Assembly: GCA_938009905.1 (NCBI GenBank)
Contig: CALLGK010000248.1
Span: 1-44,200, forward strand
DNA from: an uncultured Acidimicrobiales bacterium
GTDB taxonomy: Bacteria; Actinomycetota; Acidimicrobiia; Acidimicrobiales; SZUA-35
DNA length: 44,200 nt
Reading direction: 5' to 3'
Positions 41,681 through 44,200 of the stretch are shown here, piece after piece. The stretch's first letter is position 1; each line of letters opens with the position of its first letter. Both the position numbers and the translations under genes were made by a program. The notes beneath the pieces are model-generated. The model worked only from the letters and a program-made list of their open reading frames with translations. It was not told where the DNA came from and made no database searches.

Positions 41681-42456
41681 TGGTGATCACCACGTGAAGA
41701 TCCGCTTGGGTCGAGCAGCGATGGCAATCGCTTGAAGAACACCGAGCGAGGCAGCGCCTCTGCGAACCCCGCTTTGCGGGCGGCCTCGAGCCGAGCCTCG
41801 TCGACGTGAGAGCCGAATCCGATTGTTGGGAACTGGTCAGACACGAAGGATCCAAGATCGTCAACCCGGTCGACGTCAACCAGCAGAAGCGACGGAGACG
41901 CCTCGTGAGCGGCAGTGGCCGTAGACACGACGGTCGCGGACGCGAAGCGCGACTGGTCCATCAGGTTTGGGGCGACGGCAACCACGTTCGCTGCCTCGTC
42001 AAGCGCCCTACGTCGTTGCTTGTGCACATACGCCTTCGCTGCGCCCCAGGTGAGCCCGGCAGCCTGCACCTCATCGCCAAAGTCGAGAAACCCACCCGGC
42101 GCGAGGTCATACACATCGTCTGGGTGCAGACGGCGAGCATGCTCGTCGCGCTCAACAGGGGCAACGCCCAGTGTCTCGAGAACCGAGCTGGCATGGACGA
42201 CGGCGCCTCGAGCAACGGTGAGCGGGGTTGTCGTCTGCTGATCGATATCGAGCGAGAGGAGGTTGTGCAGCTGCGGCTTGAGGTCGGACTGAGCCTGGGC
42301 GGCGGCTTGTTCGACAAGCGCAAGGTGCTCCGGTGACTCGATGGCGACCCGCTGGGCAATGGCCCACCTCACCCACCCTGGAATAGCCTCGGATAGCAAT
42401 CGGGCCAGCGTGGCTGCGTGACGCTCCAGAGCTTGCTCGTCGTCGCTCATCACCAT
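41677..42456 (-). CDS. Hypothetical protein co-transcribed with glnD
   Basis: About 259 residues; family not recognised. The first half is helical with HAATLARLLSEAIPGWVRWAIAQRV. A middle section GLTWGAAKAYVHKQRRRALDEAANVVAV is basic and helical. The last part holds a Rossmann-like LLLVDVDRVDDLGSFVSDQFPTIGFG and ends RSVFFKRLPSLLDPSG. No signal peptide or membrane segment. The start could be ATG 42456, ATG 42450 or GTG 42501; the shortest ones give normal N-termini. It is the first gene of the operon with glnD and the NUDIX gene and overlaps glnD by 4 bp. Confidence 0.55.
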   Translation of the reverse strand: MVMSDDEQALERHAATLARLLSEAIPGWVRWAIAQRVAIESPEHLALVEQAAAQAQSDLKPQLHNLLSLDIDQQTTTPLTVARGAVVHASSVLETLGVAPVERDEHARRLHPDDVYDLAPGGFLDFGDEVQAAGLTWGAAKAYVHKQRRRALDEAANVVAVAPNLMDQSRFASATVVSTATAAHEASPSLLLVDVDRVDDLGSFVSDQFPTIGFGSHVDEARLEAARKAGFAEALPRSVFFKRLPSLLDPSGSSRGDHQ

Positions 42457-42502
42457 CGGTCCAGCCTGCCACCATCCAGCCGTTTCGCCACGATCGACCA
42501 CG

Positions 42503-42784
42503 ATGAAGATTCTTGCCAGCGCTGTCTTTGAACACGTTGTCTACAACGTCAGACTCCTCGACGCATCGTCACCTACGTCGGTGTCGCTCGTGGTCGACGC
42601 GATCCTTCGGCCCGGGGATGCCGACGAGGGACCGTTGCTCGTGCCACTGCCAGAACTCGTCGCCGTGATTGGCGACTCGGCCGCTGAACGACTGGTTCCG
42701 ATTCTGCGCAGGAAGGGACGAGTGGTCGAGCACGACAGCATCGCCCACGTGAGCTTCCCGTTTTGGACACCGGCGGTCGACTGA
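42503..42784 (+). CDS. Small hypothetical protein
   Basis: 93 residues, not recognised. MKILASAVFEHVVYNVRLLD, then beta/alpha-type sequence with VVDAILRPGDADEGPLLVPLPELVAVIGDSAAERLVPILRRKGRVV. It looks like a compact soluble fold. It faces the S1 protein gene (3-bp gap between stops) and is divergent from the glnD operon. There is no clear ribosome-binding site or -10. Its codon use resembles its neighbours, which supports a real gene. Confidence 0.5.
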   Translation: MKILASAVFEHVVYNVRLLDASSPTSVSLVVDAILRPGDADEGPLLVPLPELVAVIGDSAAERLVPILRRKGRVVEHDSIAHVSFPFWTPAVD

Positions 42785-42787
42785 CCG

Positions 42788-44179
42788 CTAGCCAGACACC
42801 GCCCGGCGGATCGACAGCTCGATTCGACGCCGCTTGCGATCGACACTCAGGATCTTCACTCGTACCTGCTCGCCGGGCGACACAACTTCTTCTGGAGTGA
42901 AGATGCGGTGCTCTGCGAGCTCCGAAAGATGCACGAGCCCTTCGACACCACCCACATCAACGAAGGCTCCGAAGTCGGCCAATCGAGTGACCGGCCCAGA
43001 GACCACTTCCCCATCGACAAGCTCAGCAATCGGATCAGGCACCAACTGGCGGATCGACAACGACACTCGCTTGCGCTTGACCTTGACGTCGAGCACCTTG
43101 ACCTTCACTTCATCGCCAACAGACACGATGTCGCCCGGACGATGCACTCGACCCCACGCGAGTTCAGAGACGTGCACCAGCCCCGTCACGCCATCAAGGT
43201 CGACAAACGCCCCGTAGTCGGCCAGCGAACTGACACGCCCAGTTCGCTCCTCCCCCACCACCAAACTCGTCAGCACGCCGTGCGTTGCTCTGCGGCGTTC
43301 CTTCATCAGGATCGCTCGACGAGACAACACCAGGCGCTCTTTCGCCGGATCGATGTCGAGGACGCGCAGATCGAGGGTCTGTCCGACGTAGGAACTGACG
43401 TCGGTTGGCGGGTCGAGCTCAAGATGTGAGCTCGGCACGAAGCCCCGTAGACCGTGAACCTCCACAACCACACCGCGCTTGGCCACGGCGGTGACCGTGC
43501 CCGTAACCACGACCTTGTCGCTGGCGACGGTCTCAAGACCGCTCCACGCCTGCTTCTTCTGCGCCCAAGCCCGCGACAGCACAACTCTCGACTTGGGGTC
43601 CTCCCGCGAGAGAATCGCACCCTCCAACCGATCGCCTGGCGTGACGGCTTCGGTTGGATCGGTTCCTGCCGCATCGAAGTTGCGGCGGTGAATAACCGCT
43701 GGCCGACCGTCGTCGAGCGTCAGATCGATTTCATCGGCATTGATCTGCTGCACCAGCCCACCAACGATGCGCCCAGCTTCGGGCTCGGGACCTCCGGCTG
43801 CCTTCGGCACGGTCGCAGCGCCAGGCGCTGGAATGGCGACAGAACGAACCGCAGCAGGCGGGGCCTCGACCGGCGGCGCCTCAGCTATCAGTGACTCAGC
43901 TGTCGGCGGCGCAGCAGGCGGGGCCTCAGCTACAGGCGGAGGCGCAGCAGGCGGGGCCTCGACGGGCGGCGCCTCAGCTACCAGTGACTCAGCTGTCGGC
44001 GGCTCAGCAGGCGGGGCCTCAACGGGAGCCGCGACAGGTACGGGAGCCTCACGAGGTACCGCCTCGACAGAGGGTCGTTCGGCTTCCAGGGACGCGACGG
44101 AGCCACCCTCGGCCGGCTCCGTTGGTGTTTCCGGCAAGCCCGGTTCCCCCGGAGCGACATGGTCCCCTACGTCGCTCAC
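42788..44179 (-). CDS. Four-S1-domain RNA-binding protein with Ala/Pro-rich N-terminus
   Basis: 463 residues. Residues 1-130 are low-complexity Ala/Pro/Glu with repeated APPVEAPPA and PPTAESL(V/I)AEAPP units. Four S1 OB-fold repeats follow at about 135-205, 220-292, 305-378 and 390-460; the last two have the best RNA-binding consensus (GRVSSLADYGAFVDLDGVTG; GPVTRLADFGAFVDVGGVEG). It is related to ribosomal protein S1 (RpsA), but the disordered N-terminal tail and divergent first domain suggest a paralogue. GTG 44179 directly follows an in-frame stop, and TAACGT lies 7 nt before it, so this start is well supported. Confidence 0.8.
   Translation of the reverse strand: MSDVGDHVAPGEPGLPETPTEPAEGGSVASLEAERPSVEAVPREAPVPVAAPVEAPPAEPPTAESLVAEAPPVEAPPAAPPPVAEAPPAAPPTAESLIAEAPPVEAPPAAVRSVAIPAPGAATVPKAAGGPEPEAGRIVGGLVQQINADEIDLTLDDGRPAVIHRRNFDAAGTDPTEAVTPGDRLEGAILSREDPKSRVVLSRAWAQKKQAWSGLETVASDKVVVTGTVTAVAKRGVVVEVHGLRGFVPSSHLELDPPTDVSSYVGQTLDLRVLDIDPAKERLVLSRRAILMKERRRATHGVLTSLVVGEERTGRVSSLADYGAFVDLDGVTGLVHVSELAWGRVHRPGDIVSVGDEVKVKVLDVKVKRKRVSLSIRQLVPDPIAELVDGEVVSGPVTRLADFGAFVDVGGVEGLVHLSELAEHRIFTPEEVVSPGEQVRVKILSVDRKRRRIELSIRRAVSG
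43853..44030. repeat. Degenerate in-frame repeats encoding the Ala/Pro tail
   Basis: GCAGCAGGCGGGGCCTC-type units and TCAGCTACCAGTGACTCAGC-type units (also as TCAGCTATCAGTGACTCAGC) recur several times on the plus strand, giving the repeated PPAAPP and AESLVAE blocks on the minus strand. Copy number is likely variable between strains. Confidence 0.6.
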
Positions 44180-44186
44180 TCACCGC

Positions 44187-44192
44187 ACGTTA
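44187..44192 (-). promoter_or_regulatory. Putative -10 element of S1 protein gene (leaderless)
   Basis: On the minus strand TAACGT lies 7 nt before GTG 44179, near the window edge; the -35 region is outside or at the edge. Confidence 0.4.
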
Positions 44193-44200
44193 CGCAATTC

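Noticed and set aside
40469-41686. 405-codon plus-strand open frame antisense to glnD
   Set aside because: High-GC shadow frame; the minus strand encodes an unmistakable GlnD with all catalytic motifs, and the antisense translation has no recognisable domain.
1-44200. tRNA or rRNA genes
   Set aside because: Intergenic gaps are short and I saw no cloverleaf with a GTTCRA-type T arm and acceptor stem in them; a tRNAscan run would settle it.

Overview
The window is a gene-dense, high-GC actinobacterial chromosome segment. The best guess is class Acidimicrobiia (Microtrichales/Ilumatobacter-like). The basis is an actinobacterial PGPGW membrane protein, an F420-type LLM oxidoreductase, a mycofactocin-type MftD, an actinobacterial-type LexA box, a PAC2 protein and many apparently leaderless genes. 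This is inferred from protein families and style, not from a marker-gene search. No tRNA, rRNA, transposase, integrase or CRISPR array is visible, and no gene-free stretch exceeds 300 bp.

Layout: (1) 1-6918, housekeeping: PGPGW protein, HelD helicase, hemE, coproporphyrinogen/protoporphyrinogen oxidase and lnt. (2) 6919-12709, accessory oxidative metabolism: an orphan MftD-like flavoprotein, a CYP153-like P450, an AhpD/CMD-like protein divergent from an HxlR regulator, and a thiolase-like/DUF35 pair. Two families of about 50-bp intergenic palindromes are scattered here. (3) 12836-25698, a cell-surface polysaccharide locus of Wzx/Wzy type: tyrosine autokinase/Wzz, Wzy, Wzx, pyruvyl transferase, GT4, sulfotransferase, FkbM methyltransferase, an exported Ig-like protein, a DUF4012 protein, the initiating phosphoglycosyltransferase and a second GT4. 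The predicted product is an anionic (sulfated, pyruvylated, methylated) polysaccharide. (4) 25870-26865, a Tat-type secreted protein with a 4 x 21 bp repeat in its signal region and an in-frame TGA. (5) 26904-28312, dtd and a Gfo/Idh/MocA oxidoreductase. (6) 28550-31619, a translationally coupled GT4, methyltransferase and alpha/alpha-toroid cassette. (7) 31621-37631, a YczE-like membrane protein, LLM oxidoreductase, hydrolase, methyltransferase with GtrA, sugar-dehydrogenase lipoprotein, a 49-codon gene behind a perfect SOS box, and a GNAT. (8) 37807-44179, PAC2, a NUDIX-glnD-hypothetical operon, a small hypothetical and a four-S1-domain protein with an Ala/Pro-rich N-terminus.

Genes inside operons mostly overlap by ATGA, GTGA or TGATG, implying translational coupling. 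Many operon-leading genes have no Shine-Dalgarno sequence but carry TAnnnT (often TAnnGT) 6-7 nt before the start codon, the geometry of leaderless transcription; this signal was used to choose several starts. The most interesting leads are the SOS-box micro-gene, the dispersed palindrome families, the leaderless -10 signature, the Cys-to-Ser change in Lnt, the interrupted Tat protein and the GT/methyltransferase/toroid cassette.
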